Source: Hydractinia symbiolongicarpus (lineage: Eukaryota > Cnidaria > Hydrozoa > Anthoathecata > Hydractiniidae). From it: 60,000 nucleotides of DNA. The notes beneath the pieces were generated by a model. It had not been told where the DNA came from and did no database searches. It saw only the letters and a program-made list of their open reading frames with translations. The stretch is from assembly GCF_029227915.1 (NCBI RefSeq), contig NC_079881.1, positions 17,213,501 through 17,273,500 of the forward strand. Direction: 5' to 3'. Made by a program: the position numbers and the translations under genes. Numbering within the stretch: position 1 is the stretch's first letter; each line of letters opens with the position of its first letter. Positions 58,649-60,000 of this stretch are shown here, piece by piece.

Positions 58649-59379
58649 TTATTTAGTAGAGTGAATTTTCTGACGCAAGTAATTGTGCAGGCATAAACAT
58701 GACAATACCCAACATTGAATATTCCTTATATTCCCTATCATGGACCTTTGAAATATTCTCCAACGTGAGGCAAGGATACCAAATACATTTTCGATAGAAA
58801 GGCGTGCTCTAGAGTGTTGAATTGTAGATTTGCTCAACCTCTCCAACGTCTCCAGAAGATAGCTTCATCAACCAAGTGTTAAGCGGGGATATCTCATTTC
58901 CAAGTAAAAAATGTGGTATTTCTTCTTGGATTTCTTCAATTTTATCAGCTCTAGGCAAAGCAAATCGTTTTCAATGGCATAAGCGACATTGGAGTTAATA
59001 AGAACGGAGCAATCATTATTGGATCCATATTGTCCAACATCCACGAATGTAAAATTGTATTTCGCATCACAAAGTGCCAGTAACTGGAGACTGAAATATC
59101 TTTGTAGCTGTGAAGTAACGTTTCGCTTGTATTTGGAGCGTATGTGCGTATACGTATGTGCTCCCCATTGATAGCACCGAAAACGTGAGGAAATTGACAC
59201 AACTCTTCAAAATCTTCGGATATATTTTTCCATTGCTTTTGGTTTTTAGGGGCATTAAGATACATTTTGAAAAGTACACAATACAATGTTTCACATGCTT
59301 CACTTATAATGCGGCTAACAGTCTTCTGTCCCATTCGGAAATGATAAGTCAAGAACATTTGCGAGTCCCCAGATGCCAA
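58649..59379 (-). pseudogene. Harbinger (HARBI1-like) transposase nuclease, decayed
   Basis: Homology runs through three frames: 59379 to about 58951, then about 59100 to 58868, then 58846-58649. The first shows FPHVFGAINGEHIRI, where Harbinger nucleases have a GA-x-D-G-x-H block, so the first catalytic Asp is Asn here (codon near 59,167). The second has FVDVGQYGSNNDCSV with the second Asp. The third has ARLSIENVFGILASRWRIF with the catalytic Glu, then LHNYLR. Frame breaks near 59,080 and 58,860 and the lost Asp make it inactive. Terminal repeats were not resolved. Confidence 0.82.
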
Positions 59380-60000
59380 AAAACGTAACGTAAGCGTTAA
59401 TATCTGGGCAGCAGGAATTACTTATCAAAAATTCTTGTTTTTTTACTATCAAAGAGCAACAAGTGACAAAGATGTTCCATTTGTTCAGGTGAAATCCTAA
59501 AAAAGCTGAAAAATGGGTATATCGTTAGATATTTCATCGAGGGCAAATGGAGTTGTCACCAACATAACAGTGAATATTGCAAAACTTACTTGAAATATCA
59601 CTGTCTGCTTGTTCGTTGCACTTCTCTGACAAGCCGATCAATTCCAAAGTTTTCCCCCTGGTCTTTGTAGTTTTTTTTCACCCATATCTTTCTTTTTTTG
59701 CCTTTTTTTATCAAAGGAACTGTAAAAAACCTCATCACATTCATTTTTGTATCAAATAACAATATTCTTTTGGGCGCCTATCGCTTTCTGTGTCTATATC
59801 ACTTTAGTGAACGCACTAAAGCGACCACCTAAATTTATAGGGATAGATTCTATCACTTTTTAGAAATAGAGATTAGTTTTATCGCTTTTATTGGACACAG
59901 GGCTCTGATAATTAAGGGACTTGAAATATTGCCAAATGCTTTCTGATTGTATCATTGAGCCAAAGAAGGTTGTTGCTTTCAAGTATAGTTTGCAGAAGGT
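59380..60000. other. Flank of the Harbinger remnant, no gene seen
   Basis: AT-rich sequence with short inverted blocks such as CTTTAGTG-AACG-CACTAAAG at about 59,800 and several TATCGC/AGCGATA motifs. Similar AGCGATA motifs occur near 58,508, so both may belong to the transposon ends. Confidence 0.4.

Noticed and set aside
1-60000. CRISPR arrays, bacterial operons, defence or biosynthetic clusters
   Set aside because: Spliced animal genes throughout; tandem arrays have no spacer structure and no bacterial-type gene packing exists.

Overview
The window is animal nuclear DNA: AT-rich, intron-rich, with short exons bounded by GT/AG sites, long non-coding stretches and many repeats. The two identifiable host genes are metazoan orthologues (WDR90/POC16 and SLC39A11/ZIP11). 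Base composition, repeat content and a short-LTR Copia element fit a non-bilaterian animal, most likely a cnidarian such as a hydrozoan. That placement is inference.

Layout. (1) Positions 1-29,297, minus strand: a WDR90/POC16 gene from its start codon through 33 coding exons; the 3' end lies beyond position 1. Every splice junction was checked for GT/AG and phase, and the joined reading frame stays open for about 1,700 codons. Its introns hold a complete but decayed Copia LTR retrotransposon in antisense (21,073-25,741, with LTRs, tRNA primer site and a 5-bp target duplication), a Harbinger-type MITE, a fold-back element, perfect hairpins and a 41-bp minisatellite. (2) About 31.5-35.2 kb, plus strand: a tyrosine-recombinase (DIRS/Ngaro/PAT-type) retrotransposon with open RT-RNase H and recombinase frames. 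(3) 35.2-43.2 kb: mostly intergenic and repeat-rich, with a possible small three-exon gene at 41.3-41.8 kb (minus). (4) 43.2-45.35 kb, plus strand: two terminal-type exons encoding multi-pass membrane proteins that I do not recognise. (5) 48.3-55.1 kb, plus strand: a complete nine-exon SLC39A11/ZIP11 zinc transporter gene, with a second copy of the fold-back element, a tRNA-derived SINE-like unit and a 19-bp satellite in its introns. (6) 55.1-60 kb: repeats and a decayed Harbinger transposase (minus).

The host genes have unrelated roles: WDR90 is a centriole/cilium microtubule-associated protein and ZIP11 is a zinc transporter. No operon-like or gene-cluster logic is visible. The main interest is the nested and shared mobile elements in host introns, the tyrosine-recombinase retroelement, and the unrecognised membrane-protein exons. 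I see no convincing new multi-gene system.
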